Shown piece after piece: positions 26,176 through 34,868 of a DNA stretch of 64,000 nt. Positions within the stretch are counted from its first letter, which is position 1, and every line of letters starts with the position of its first letter. This DNA is from Bacillus pseudomycoides DSM 12442 (GTDB taxonomy: Bacteria; Bacillota; Bacilli; Bacillales; Bacillaceae_G), in assembly GCF_000161455.1 (NCBI RefSeq), contig NZ_CM000745.1, positions 1,620,617 to 1,684,616 on the forward strand. Direction: 5' to 3'. The notes below the pieces were generated by a model. It was not told the DNA's origin. It was given only the letters and a program-made list of their open reading frames with translations, and did not search any database. A program made the position numbers and the translations under genes.

Positions 26176-26327
26176 GGGGTTCTGCCGTATGCCCATCAAG
26201 TTAAGAAATTGGTTGTTCCTCAAAACGAAAAAATTAAGCTAAATTCTCATAAATAACTGTAAAATAATAAAATTGTCGTTTTGGGGACACTTCAAAATAC
26301 TAGCTTGATGGGCATGGGCTGAACCCC
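26176..26327. mobile_element. MITE-like copy B with terminal inverted repeats
   Basis: 152 bp without a gene. The left end starts GGGGTTCTGCCGTATGCCC, and the right end read inward starts GGGGTTCAGCCCATGCCC. The homology extends inward to an inner pair, CCTCAAAACGA and TCGTTTTGGGG. Neighbouring five-base flanks (TATCT, AATTT) do not match, so no duplication is visible. It is probably a non-autonomous derivative of a larger transposon not present in the window. Confidence 0.7.
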
Positions 26328-26442
26328 AATTTATTTTTTTGGATTTGAAGTGTTGATTTTAAAAGTTTGAGATGGATTGCTACTATCTTTGTCCCTGAGG
26401 CAAGATTATGGGGTAATAAAAGATTTATGGCAATGTTATGCT

Positions 26443-26742
26443 TCAAGCATTACAAGAATGTTCTCTACAAACACTAATAACATCTAGGCTTGTAACATTA
26501 ATATTCGCACATTCATCAACCCAAACAAGAAATCTGTCTTCAACTTTAATAAAAACTCCTGTTCCATCGATTCGATTGCTACCAGAGAACACTTGAATCT
26601 TATCTCCCTCTCGTATGGGATCTAATCTTGAGCGTCTTTTGCGCTCAACAAAGCAATTCTTTTCCTCAAAACATTCTCTTTCACCGAAAAACTCTCTTTC
26701 TCGTCTATCAAATCTTCCACGTCTTCTGCGTTCGAAAGACAT
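26443..26742 (-). CDS. Arg-rich small protein, possible spore coat/exosporium protein
   Basis: 99 residues. The first 40 are very rich in Arg, Glu and Phe (MSFERRRRGRFDRREREFF) with two Cys. The rest (about 45-92) is a small beta-type domain, GDKIQVFSGSNRIDGTGVFIKVEDRFLVWVD, similar in style to DUF2642-like spore proteins. A CATAGAATA upstream on its strand (near 26782-26790) fits a SigK -10 (CATAnnnTA), though no good -35 AC is placed. The product is unproven; assignment to the spore surface is inference from composition, promoter and neighbours. Confidence 0.55.
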   Translation of the reverse strand: MSFERRRRGRFDRREREFFGERECFEEKNCFVERKRRSRLDPIREGDKIQVFSGSNRIDGTGVFIKVEDRFLVWVDECANINVTSLDVISVCREHSCNA

Positions 26743-26932
26743 CGAAATCCAACCCTTTTTAATAAGATTTATATCCCTTTATTCTATGAGTGCACTAAAA
26801 GAATGGACTAAGTTTGTTTCATAATGATGAAATAAATGGATCCCTATCCGGTTTTTGTATGTTTAGCTTAGTGATATGTCTATGCTTATTAGATTTTGAA
26901 ATCCATTTGTAACCTTGAAGTAATGTTAAGGC

Positions 26933-26970
26933 AATAAGCCTACTCATACATTTGAGTAGGCTTTATTTTG
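26933..26970. terminator. Terminator-like hairpin
   Basis: AATAAGCCTACTCA and TGAGTAGGCTTATT-type arms (the right arm reads TGAGTAGGCTTTATT) form a 12-14 bp stem with T/A-rich flanks. It insulates the sugar cluster from the divergent Arg-rich gene. No gene on either strand clearly ends here. Confidence 0.6.
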
Positions 26971-27031
26971 TATTTTAACCAGTATTTTTATGGAAAATAT
27001 CTTCTGTAAAATTAATGGTACAAGTGTGTAT

Positions 27032-27059
27032 ACCATTTATATAGTGATAGCATAATTTA
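27032..27059 (+). promoter_or_regulatory. Candidate SigK-type promoter of the sugar cluster
   Basis: ACC, 16 bp, then CATAATTTA, which matches the mother-cell SigK consensus (AC at -35, CATAnnnTA at -10, 16-17 bp apart). It lies about 38 bp before the rfbF-like start codon. It predicts late mother-cell expression and a spore-surface glycan role. Confidence 0.45.
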
Positions 27060-27096
27060 AATTAGCTAAATAACTGAAGGGGATGGAGAGAAGACT

Positions 27097-27846
27097 ATGA
27101 AAGTCATAATTTTATGTGGTGGAAAAGGATTGAGGATGCAAGGTATTCTGGGGAATATACCCAAACCATTAGTTCATGTTCAAGGAAAACCTCTCATTTG
27201 GCATATAATGAATTGGTATAGCAAGTTTGGACATCATGAATTCGTCCTACCATTAGGGTATGGAGGTGAAAAAATCAAAGAATATTTCATGGACTATATA
27301 TGGAAAGAACATGATTTTAATTTAGATTTAAAGAATAATCATTACCAGTTGCTTGAAGAACCAAAACAGTGGAATATAAAATTTATAGATACAGGGATTG
27401 AAACAATGACCGGAACCAGATTGAAAAAACTTGAAAAGCATATACAGGATGAAATGTTTTTATTAACTTATGGTGACGGATTAGCAAAGATAGATATTAA
27501 CGAACTTATAAAATTTCATAAAGACAAAGGAAAAATCGCAACATTAACCGGTATAAAAAAAAGTAGTCAATATGGTCTTTTACAGATTGAAAACGGGATT
27601 GCTGTGGATTTTAAGGAAAAACCCCTACTTAATGCTGTAATAAATGGAGGTTTTTTTGTATTTAATAAAGGAATATTCAATTATTTGAATGATAATGATT
27701 GTATGCTTGAAGAAGAACCTCTACTAAATTTAATAAAAAACAAGGAACTTGCAGTTTATGAGCACAATGATTATTGGATTAGTGTAGATACACCTAAAGA
27801 TCTTAAAGATGCAAATGAAAGCTGGAACCCTAACAAAAATAGTTGA
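27097..27846 (+). CDS. rfbF: Glucose-1-phosphate cytidylyltransferase
   Basis: A 249-residue nucleotidyltransferase that makes CDP-glucose from CTP and glucose 1-phosphate. The N-terminal LCGGKGLRM and PKPLVHVQGKPLIWHIM motifs, the central LTYGDGLAKID metal site and VINGGFFVF are characteristic of RfbF. It pairs with the CDP-glucose 4,6-dehydratase at 31034 in the same cluster. AAGGGGATGG precedes the ATG. A SigK-like promoter lies just upstream. Confidence 0.9.
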   Translation: MKVIILCGGKGLRMQGILGNIPKPLVHVQGKPLIWHIMNWYSKFGHHEFVLPLGYGGEKIKEYFMDYIWKEHDFNLDLKNNHYQLLEEPKQWNIKFIDTGIETMTGTRLKKLEKHIQDEMFLLTYGDGLAKIDINELIKFHKDKGKIATLTGIKKSSQYGLLQIENGIAVDFKEKPLLNAVINGGFFVFNKGIFNYLNDNDCMLEEEPLLNLIKNKELAVYEHNDYWISVDTPKDLKDANESWNPNKNS

Positions 27847-27862
27847 AAGGAGTGAATAAACA

Positions 27863-29929
27863 TTGCGTTTTAACAATAGAAAGAAAGGTTGGCCGCACCG
27901 CTATACTCCCTTTAAAATAGAAAAGGATTTTCCGTTATCTTCAGATGCTTCAGCTATTGACCACTCTAAAAAAACTACAAGCAAACAAATCTATCCTCTA
28001 CCTTATAATAAACAGCCTCACTCTGAAAATCATTTTTGTGCCATAGTTGGAACAGAATACGTCTTGAAAATAATTGCTTTGCACCAATCTCTAATGCAAA
28101 ATTCACAAACGTTTACATTATGGATTTGTTGTATAGATGTGTTTGCTTATTCAACATTGAAAGAAATGAACTTGAATAATGTAAATCTTTTGCAGGTAGA
28201 TGATATAGAAGATCCAAATTTGAAAGATATTAAAAGAAATAGGACAGTCAGTGAATATTGTTGGACTTTAAAGTCCGTACTTATTGAATATTTATTGGTA
28301 AATTATAATTTGCCATCTGTTCTTTATTGTGATAGTGATTTATATTTCTTCTCTGATCCTAACATGATATTTAAAGAATGGGATGACAATTCTATTTATC
28401 TTTGTCCACAGAGAGACCGTGACTGGGTAGAGGAAAAATACGGGAAATATCAGGCTGGGTTAATTGGGTTTAAAAACGATTTCTACGGATTAAAAAGCGT
28501 ACGATGGTGGAAAGATAAATGCTTAGACTGGTGTAGTGCTAATCCTGATAAAGGAAGATTTGGTGACCAAAAATATTTAGATTTAATTCCTATTTACTTT
28601 CCAAAAGTAAAAATCTCAAGCAATCTAGGTATAAATGCCGCACCTTGGAATTGTATTTATAATAACAATTATATAATTGATAAAAATCAAAATGAGGTAT
28701 ACATTGAAACAGATAAACTAATTGTATATCATTTTGCATGCATTACCATTTTCAATGAACAGGATTTTGATCTTTGGTCTTTAGGTAAACTTTCAATACC
28801 AAATAATATATTGCACCTTATTTATACCCCCTATCTAGAAGGAATTCAGTTTAACCTCACAAAATTAGCAGAAAAATTAGGTGAAAAAACACAGCGCCTG
28901 TTAAGTATTAAAGACATTAGCGAGGCGCAGACTTTATATAAAGATACACAATTAAGAAGAAAAATGAATCAATCAAATCATTTTATGAATTATTCAATAA
29001 TTATAAGTCAAAAACGTTTAATTCAAGGTCTGACTTGCTACTATTCCCTTGAAAGCCATGGTACAGATTTTATAGTGTGGATCTGTTGTATGGACAATTT
29101 AACTTATCGAATTCTAACAAATCTAAAATTGAAGAATGCTATACTGCTTCATGTGAAAGACATAGAAAATCAAGAACTCCTAAATATAAAGAATGAAAGA
29201 AGTTTGCAGGAATACTGCTGGACATTAAAAGCCCCTCTATGCCTTCATATTCTTAAATATTATTCTGAAGTTGATCACATTATATACTGTGACGCAGATA
29301 TGTTTTTCTTTACAAAGCCTACTATAATTCTAGATGAATGGTGGAAGTATTCTGTATTTCTTTGTCCACAGAGAGGCACTACTGAATTGGAAAATGTACA
29401 TGGCATGTATCAGGCCGGCCTAATAGGATTTAAAAATGATCAAAACAGTAAAGATATTTTAATATGGTGGAAAGATAAGTGCCTAGAATATTGTAAAGAT
29501 GTATATGATATTGAGATGAATAGATGGGGAGATCAAAAATATTTAAATCACATTCCTGATTTATTTTCTAACATTAAAATCATGACTCAAAAGGGGATTA
29601 ACGCTGCACCTTGGAATCTAATTTTAAATAATCATTCTTCTATAACAAAAACAGAAAACAAGATTTTTATAGATCAAGATGAATTAATCGCTTTTCACTT
29701 TGGGAGTATGCAAATTATTAATAAAAATGAATTTGATTTATGGAAACAAGAACATGTAGAAATAGATCCGTCAATTTTAGAATATATATATATTCCTTAT
29801 ATCGAAAAAATACGAAATACATGTCGCGTACTTGATAATATCTTTTCTCTTACCCCTTTATTTGTTGGAAAATTAGATGAGTCCTCTGTAAAAAACTATT
29901 TCCAATACCTTCCCTCATCTTTTAAGTGA
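27863..29929 (+). CDS. Tandem-domain glycosyltransferase (two GT-A repeats)
   Basis: A 688-residue protein built of two homologous halves, about residues 55-320 and 370-650. Each half has an N-terminal beta strand start, an EYCWTLK block, a D-x-D motif (YCDSDLYFF in the first, YCDADMFFF in the second), LCPQRG/D, YQAGLIGFKND, WWKDKCL, GDQKYL, GINAAPWN and a closing H-F. The layout is of GT8-like, nucleotide-sugar-dependent transferases, and both halves keep the metal motif, so both may be active. The start is TTG 27863, ten bases after AAGGAG. No signal peptide or membrane segment was seen. Confidence 0.8.
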   Translation: MRFNNRKKGWPHRYTPFKIEKDFPLSSDASAIDHSKKTTSKQIYPLPYNKQPHSENHFCAIVGTEYVLKIIALHQSLMQNSQTFTLWICCIDVFAYSTLKEMNLNNVNLLQVDDIEDPNLKDIKRNRTVSEYCWTLKSVLIEYLLVNYNLPSVLYCDSDLYFFSDPNMIFKEWDDNSIYLCPQRDRDWVEEKYGKYQAGLIGFKNDFYGLKSVRWWKDKCLDWCSANPDKGRFGDQKYLDLIPIYFPKVKISSNLGINAAPWNCIYNNNYIIDKNQNEVYIETDKLIVYHFACITIFNEQDFDLWSLGKLSIPNNILHLIYTPYLEGIQFNLTKLAEKLGEKTQRLLSIKDISEAQTLYKDTQLRRKMNQSNHFMNYSIIISQKRLIQGLTCYYSLESHGTDFIVWICCMDNLTYRILTNLKLKNAILLHVKDIENQELLNIKNERSLQEYCWTLKAPLCLHILKYYSEVDHIIYCDADMFFFTKPTIILDEWWKYSVFLCPQRGTTELENVHGMYQAGLIGFKNDQNSKDILIWWKDKCLEYCKDVYDIEMNRWGDQKYLNHIPDLFSNIKIMTQKGINAAPWNLILNNHSSITKTENKIFIDQDELIAFHFGSMQIINKNEFDLWKQEHVEIDPSILEYIYIPYIEKIRNTCRVLDNIFSLTPLFVGKLDESSVKNYFQYLPSSFK

Positions 29930-30041
29930 TATCCATTCTCTCTTTTATATAAATAGTATTATTCCCTAATTCACACAAACTTCCTCAGTAAATATATTTA
30001 TTCCTTTTACCCAAAATTTATAAGGAGACAAATGAAATTCT

Positions 30042-31007
30042 ATGAATATGATTGACCATTTTAAAAATAAAACGTTTCTTATCACTGGCGGATACGGTTT
30101 TATTGGTTCTCATTTAGTAAGAAGATTATTGAAATTACAAGCGAAAATCGTTATTTTAGCCAGAAAGTCATCAAATCCTTGGCGTCTTAATGATGTATTA
30201 AAAAGTATCAAACTTTATGAAGTAGATATACGAGATAAGATCCAAGTTGAAAATATTATAAAACAAATCCGTCCTGACTATATTTTTCACTTTGCTGCAT
30301 ACGGAGTAAATTCAGCTCATACAGATTACATGAGTGCTATTGAAACGAATGTTTTAGGTACAATTAATATTATTCAGGCAACAAAGTCTATAGATTGCAA
30401 AAAGATTATTAATATTGGAAGCAGTTCTGAGTATGGAAATAAAACAGAATCTATTAAGGAAGATATGGAATTAACACCAGTAGATATTTATGGAAGTAGT
30501 AAAGCTGCAGCCACTATAATTGCTCATCAAGTCGCGGCTGAAAACAATATCAACCTTATAACCTTAAGACCCTTTGGAGTATTCGGAGAAGGTGAAGAAC
30601 CACATAAAATTTTTTGCTATATTATTTTACAGGTATTACAGAATAGAAATGTAAACTTAACGTTATGTAATCAATTAAGAGATTACTGCTATGTAGATAA
30701 TATTATAGATGCTTGTATGCTAACAATTGAAAATAATTCTATACAAAATGAGATTTTTAATATTGGAAGCGGTGAAACTCACCCTTTAAAATATTATGTG
30801 GAATTACTCTTTAAACACTTGCAGACTAATAAAAGACCCAATTATGGTGCGTTATCCTATAGAACGAATGAAAGAAGGATTTCTAAACCGAATATTAATA
30901 AAATTAAACGTATGCTCTCTTGGGAACCACGCATAAGTATTGAAGAAGGTATTATTAAAACTGTTAATTGGTATAAACATAATACACATCTATATCCGAA
31001 TGTATGA
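30042..31007 (+). CDS. NAD-dependent epimerase/dehydratase (extended SDR) of the CDP-sugar pathway
   Basis: 321 residues with the Rossmann motif TGGYGFIGSHLVRRL at about 15-29, SSSEYG, and the catalytic Y-x-x-x-K in YGSSK. The C-terminal half is sugar-nucleotide binding. Between rfbF and rfbG it probably reduces or epimerises the CDP-4-keto-6-deoxy sugar. AAGGAG (30022-30027) is better placed for an ATG at 30032 that opens a seven-codon frame ending inside this gene, so translation may be coupled through that minicistron. Start could also be ATG 30048. Confidence 0.8.
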   Translation: MNMIDHFKNKTFLITGGYGFIGSHLVRRLLKLQAKIVILARKSSNPWRLNDVLKSIKLYEVDIRDKIQVENIIKQIRPDYIFHFAAYGVNSAHTDYMSAIETNVLGTINIIQATKSIDCKKIINIGSSSEYGNKTESIKEDMELTPVDIYGSSKAAATIIAHQVAAENNINLITLRPFGVFGEGEEPHKIFCYIILQVLQNRNVNLTLCNQLRDYCYVDNIIDACMLTIENNSIQNEIFNIGSGETHPLKYYVELLFKHLQTNKRPNYGALSYRTNERRISKPNINKIKRMLSWEPRISIEEGIIKTVNWYKHNTHLYPNV

Positions 31008-31033
31008 AAATCTATTTCTAAGGTGTGAAACAA

Positions 31034-32122
31034 TTGTTCAATAATAGCTTTAAGAATGTATTTCATGGAAAAAAGATTTTAATCACAGGACACACTGGTT
31101 TTAAAGGCTCTTGGTTATCCATATGGTTAAAAGAATTAGGCGCGACTGTAATTGGATATTCTTTAGATCCTAAAAATAAAAAAGATAACTTTAATTTAAC
31201 AAACCTTCAAAACGACATAATTGATGTTCGTGGGGATATTAGAGACTATAATAAATTAAATAAGCTTTTCAAAGAATATAAACCTGAAATTGTATTTCAT
31301 TTAGCCGCACAACCACTTGTTAAATATTCTTATGAGCACCCTAAAGATACGTATGATATAAATGTTATGGGAACAATGAATATATTAGAAGCAATTCGTT
31401 TACATGAATCCACTAAAATAGGAATTATAGTTACAAGTGACAAGTGTTATGAGAACAATGAATGGGTTTGGGGATACCGTGAAAATGACCCAATGGGTGG
31501 ACATGACCTTTATAGTTCTAGCAAAGGATGCTGCGAACTATTAATTTCCTCCTACCGCAACTCTTATTTTCCAGAAAAAAAATATGAGCACCATAAAAAA
31601 ATAATCGCAAGTGTTCGTGCTGGCAATGTAATTGGCGGAGGAGATTGGTCAATAGGCAGGATTATTCCTGATTGTATACGAGCACTGGAATCAAACCAAG
31701 AAATTTTCATTAGAAATACTAATGCAGTAAGACCTTGGCAACATGTACTTGAACCCTTAAGTGGATATTTACTTCTAGCAGAAAAAATTTTAACTGATGG
31801 GGTCCTTTTTTCTGGTGCATGGAATTTTGGTCCAAAACTAAATAATATTGTCTCAGTAAAAGAGCTTGTTACCGGTATGATAAAGTCCTGGGGATGTGGG
31901 AATTGGATATCTTCAAATGTAAATCCAGAAGAATTTCATGAGGCAACATTCCTAAACCTAGATATAAGCAAAGCAAAATTCAAGCTCAATTGGGAACCAA
32001 AATGGTCCCTTCAACAGACTTTAGACCATACAGTAGACTGGTATAAAAATTATAAGGCGTACTCCAGTACAGAGCTGAGAAATTTATGTGTTGATCAAAT
32101 TAAACAATATGTGCAGTCTTAA
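31034..32122 (+). CDS. rfbG: CDP-glucose 4,6-dehydratase
   Basis: About 362 residues. It has the Rossmann start KILITGHTGFKGSWLSIWLKELG, HLAAQPLVKYSYEHP, VTSDKCYENNEWVWGYRE and the Y-x-x-x-K in LYSSSKGCCE, all typical of RfbG. It makes CDP-4-keto-6-deoxyglucose from CDP-glucose. Start is probably TTG 31034, eight bases after AAGGTG; an in-frame GTG at 31025 is closer than usual to the ribosome site. No rfbH (3-dehydrase) is present, so the product should be a 6-deoxy rather than a 3,6-dideoxy sugar. Confidence 0.9.
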   Translation: MFNNSFKNVFHGKKILITGHTGFKGSWLSIWLKELGATVIGYSLDPKNKKDNFNLTNLQNDIIDVRGDIRDYNKLNKLFKEYKPEIVFHLAAQPLVKYSYEHPKDTYDINVMGTMNILEAIRLHESTKIGIIVTSDKCYENNEWVWGYRENDPMGGHDLYSSSKGCCELLISSYRNSYFPEKKYEHHKKIIASVRAGNVIGGGDWSIGRIIPDCIRALESNQEIFIRNTNAVRPWQHVLEPLSGYLLLAEKILTDGVLFSGAWNFGPKLNNIVSVKELVTGMIKSWGCGNWISSNVNPEEFHEATFLNLDISKAKFKLNWEPKWSLQQTLDHTVDWYKNYKAYSSTELRNLCVDQIKQYVQS

Positions 32123-32256
32123 GAAAAGAAAAGCTATAATCCCTTTCTCATTGTATACTTCGGAATGTATCATTCATTTGACACTTATCATTCCTTTAAA
32201 ATATCCCATCTATGATTCTCCTTACTCTATTTTGCAAAGGTTTAGCCTACTTTTAA

Positions 32257-32274
32257 AAACTTTGCAACAGAACC
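32257..32274. repeat. Right-end inverted repeat of an IS6/IS240-like element
   Basis: AAACTTTGCAACAGAACC (complement GGTTCTGTTGCAAAGTTT) is the known terminal repeat of IS240-type IS6-family elements. It is oriented as a right end, so its element lay to the left, in 32123-32256, where no transposase survives. It is separate from the transposase remnant further right. Otherwise 32123-32520 contains no gene I can support. Confidence 0.65.
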
Positions 32275-32520
32275 AGAAAAAGAATAAACAAAACAAAAAA
32301 GTCATGACAAGTGAGTTTTGGGAACAGAATCTATTTGAATTTGGTTACATCCTTGCTAATTAAACCAGTATAATCGCTCATCATCTACCCTTTTTTCTGT
32401 TTATAAAAACATTGAAGATGAGGAGTTTAGGTATTATATAGTGAAAAATAAAAAGGATATTTTTCACTGCCTTAAAAAGTTCCTTAAGAAATAAATTAAA
32501 ATATAAAAATGATTAAATGT

Positions 32521-32901
32521 ATAGAAATCATAGGGCTGCAAAGCGATTCTTTAAGAAAGCTTTGCGGTCTTTTCATGTCCCTCTCCCCCCATGTGATTAC
32601 AGTTGATAAAAATCCAGATTATCCAATCGCCATAGAAAAAATGAAGAAAGAAAAAAAGATGCCACTAGGCATCCAAATCAGGCAGATAAAATATCTAAAT
32701 AACATTGTGGAACAAGATCATCGTTTTATTAAGAAACGTGTACGCTCTATGATGGGATTCAAATCATTTTAAACAGCAACCGCTATATTGAGTGGTGTGG
32801 GAGTCATGCATATGATGAAAAAGAGACAGATTAATTTAAGGAATTAGTCTGTCCAAAATCAAAAAGAATTCATCCATCAATTATTTAGGCTGACAGCATA
32901 A
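32521..32901 (+). pseudogene. IS6-family (IS240-like) transposase remnant
   Basis: The C-terminal part of an IS6 DDE transposase, broken by frameshifts and stops. Fragments in order are RAAKRFFKKALRSFHV (frame 1), VITVDKNPDYPIAIEKMKKEKK plus PLGIQIRQIKYLNNIVEQDHRF (frame 2), MHMMKKRQINLRN, stop, SVQNQKEFIHQLF. The catalytic Asp region DKNP and final Glu region EQDHRF are recognisable. The 5' half and both ends of the element are missing. Long inactive. Confidence 0.8.
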
Positions 32902-33045
32902 AATACAATCCCGTTAGAAATATATGTGCTATATTCCCTTTTATTTTATCTTTGTACCAGAACCAAATATATCAGTCCTTGATTAGTAAATAATGAAATG
33001 GTGATACTAATCAATATTGAACGTAAATGACAAAGGAATGAGAAC

Positions 33046-33497
33046 ATGATTTATATTTACACTGATTATGGCGGAACGCATACAACATCACTAGCCGCAG
33101 CGTATCATTTAAACAAACTACCAACTGATCGGAATTTAACGAGAGAAGAAATTTTAAATGTGGACTATTTTAATAAACTTAAAACTTATGATATGGGAAA
33201 AATTATTTTTCATGGCCGAGATGAGGGCGGCAATCCTGTTTATACAGTAGGGTGCGGAGCATCAAAAGTTGTGGTACCATCTATGAAAAATCTAGGAGAA
33301 ATTCTTCAACATCAATATCAAAACAACGAAAAAATCATTTTTTCAAATATGTCACCAACCGTTCCACTTCCTATGACGTTTGGTGGTTTATTCTCTAGAA
33401 GATTACATATTGATTTTATTGGTATTCCATTACTTGTATGGGGAGCACAGATTTGTTGTGTCAATGTACAAAGACTGGTGGATTATACAAAAGAAGC
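33046..33497 (+). pseudogene. DUF3189 gene, 5' part (split by IS66 insertion)
   Basis: The first 150 codons of a DUF3189-type protein (MIYIYTDYGGTHTTSLAAAYHLNKLP, GCGASKVVVPSM, WGAQICCVNVQRLVDYTKE). The frame runs into the IS66 end and stops three bases later. The original reading continues at 37254 after the 8-bp duplication AAAGAAGC: ...YTKEA-GRLTNDYVVILENKTFK and stop. Only about 19 residues are cut off, so the shortened protein may still be made and fold. Confidence 0.85.
33490..33497. repeat. Left copy of the 8-bp IS66 target duplication
   Basis: AAAGAAGC directly before the outer IS66 end GTAAGCGTCAAA; the identical octamer follows the other outer end at 37246-37253. Confidence 0.85.
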
Positions 33498-33581
33498 GTA
33501 AGCGTCAAATATTCCCCACCTGCCATTTATAAATAACCCATGAGATAATCTCCTTACATACTACATGTGGAAGTTTTTTTT

Positions 33582-33730
33582 ATGGAAAAACACCTATTAA
33601 AAAAGGAATGGGAAGCCTATATTCAAGACTATAAAAACAGTGGATTATCAAAAGTTGCTTGGTGTCAAAAACAGAACCTACTGGCTCATGGGCTTTACTA
33701 TTGGTTGAAAAAATTATCACCTCAAAAGGA
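33582..33730 (+). pseudogene. Truncated IS66 tnpA
   Basis: About 48 codons, MEKHLLKKEWEAYIQDYKNSGLSKVAW..., clearly homologous to the intact tnpA at 36841-37161 but diverged (for example LLAHGLYYWLKK against LRVHRLYYWLNK). It breaks off into the LysR fragment. Confidence 0.8.
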
Positions 33731-33734
33731 ACAC

Positions 33735-34242
33735 CTAAGGAAGTAGAAGATTGGTTATTGTCTCGCGTCATCGATATCGGGATAGTTATCCTTCCAAATG
33801 AAGAAATGGAAATTAGCCCATTGACAAGGGGGAAATGGTTGTGGTAATACGAGATGATCACACCCTATATAAGAAATCAGCTATTACAATACAGGATTTG
33901 AATAATGAACCAATCATTATTTTTAAAGGGGGATATGAACCTCCGATTATCGATATGTTTAAACAAGACGGAGTACCGCTCCGCATTGAATATGCAGTTT
34001 CTACTGTAACGACATCACTAAATATGATACAAGAAGGGCTAGGGTTGGCCATCTTAGCTGAGTTATCCTTATCTAATCTACCCCCGAATGTTCGAACTCG
34101 AGAGCTAGAACCACACGTTTGGAGAGAAATAGGTCTAGCTGTCCCTTCATTAAAGGAATCATGGCATTTCCCCATGGAAAGGGAGCATCCTGGAGGGGAA
34201 TTATCTATTTCTCAACATAACTTTTTATGTACATTAATATAA
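33735..34242 (+). pseudogene. LysR-type regulator, C-terminal substrate-binding fragment
   Basis: The frame EVEDWLLSRVIDIGIVILPNEEMEISPL passes by a frameshift near 33826 (a run of five G's) to MVVVIRDDHTLYKKSAITIQDLNNEPIII...TVTTSLNMIQEGLGLAILAE. These are the substrate-binding domain of a LysR regulator. The DNA-binding N-terminus is missing, replaced by the truncated IS66 arm. A captured, non-functional fragment. Confidence 0.75.
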
Positions 34243-34273
34243 TGTATATATAGCAAATAAAAGGAGGAAATTC

Positions 34274-34639
34274 ATGTATACTAATTCTCAAATGCCGAAT
34301 GATCCTCGTTATAATCAGCAATACCCACAATATCCGAATGATACACAACACACTCAACAAGCTCAGCATCCTAATTTACGCCAGCAGCAATATATCCCTC
34401 AAGAACCCACTCAACAGCAAGTTCAACATGCTGTGGGTACTCACTATCTTTATTTAAAAGATCCAGTTCTACAAATTGTTAGACCTTGGGTACAGTATGG
34501 AATTCAAGAAACTCAACACAATCCCATTCCCCACGCTATGACTGAATTAGCTGCAATCATGTTCTTAATTGGAAAAGGCTACGACCAACAACTGGCACAT
34601 TACATCGTCGAATCTTGGGAAAAGAATGGGCAGTTTTAA
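34274..34639 (+). CDS. Gln-rich small protein of unknown function
   Basis: 121 residues. Residues 1-60 are rich in Gln, Pro, Asn and Tyr (MYTNSQMPNDPRYNQQYPQYPND); residues 60-121 form a compact domain, HYLYLKDPVLQIVRPWVQYGIQETQHNPIPHAMTELAAIMFLIGKGYDQQLAHYIVESW. I do not recognise the family. It has an excellent AAAGGAGG site and lies intact within the IS66 composite as its only complete passenger. The Q/P/N-rich head suggests a surface or spore-associated protein, which is a guess. Confidence 0.65.
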   Translation: MYTNSQMPNDPRYNQQYPQYPNDTQHTQQAQHPNLRQQQYIPQEPTQQQVQHAVGTHYLYLKDPVLQIVRPWVQYGIQETQHNPIPHAMTELAAIMFLIGKGYDQQLAHYIVESWEKNGQF

Positions 34640-34814
34640 AGGCTCATTTCTATAAGATTTTGTAAAAAAAAATGATTTTTGCAGTCCAATTATTTATTGA
34701 AGAGGTGCAAGAGCTGTTTTCTTTGTAAAATAGGCTTATCCCTTATATGCAGGGAGAGCTTTTTCTTTATAATTTTCTGTCCAAATTGTACGAGAAATGG
34801 AAGTTTAAAAGTAA

Positions 34815-34868
34815 ACGTAAAGTAACTCCAAAATATACAATAAAAGTTGATTTTGGAGTTATTTTTTG
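34815..34868. terminator. Hairpin at the inner end of IS66
   Basis: TAACTCCAAAA (34823-34833) and its complement (34851-34861), then TTTTTT. It can terminate plus-strand transcription from the passenger gene and lies at tnpC's 3' end. The inner IS66 terminus is probably near 34811 (GTAAACGTAAAG, a poor match to the outer end). Confidence 0.6.

Noticed and set aside
32088..32363. A 91-codon frame after rfbG
   Set aside because: It runs through the IS240-type inverted repeat and has no credible start; likely chance.
33835..34242. An independent 135-residue gene
   Set aside because: It is the second half of a LysR substrate-binding domain continuing the frame at 33735, so it is part of a fragment and not a separate gene.
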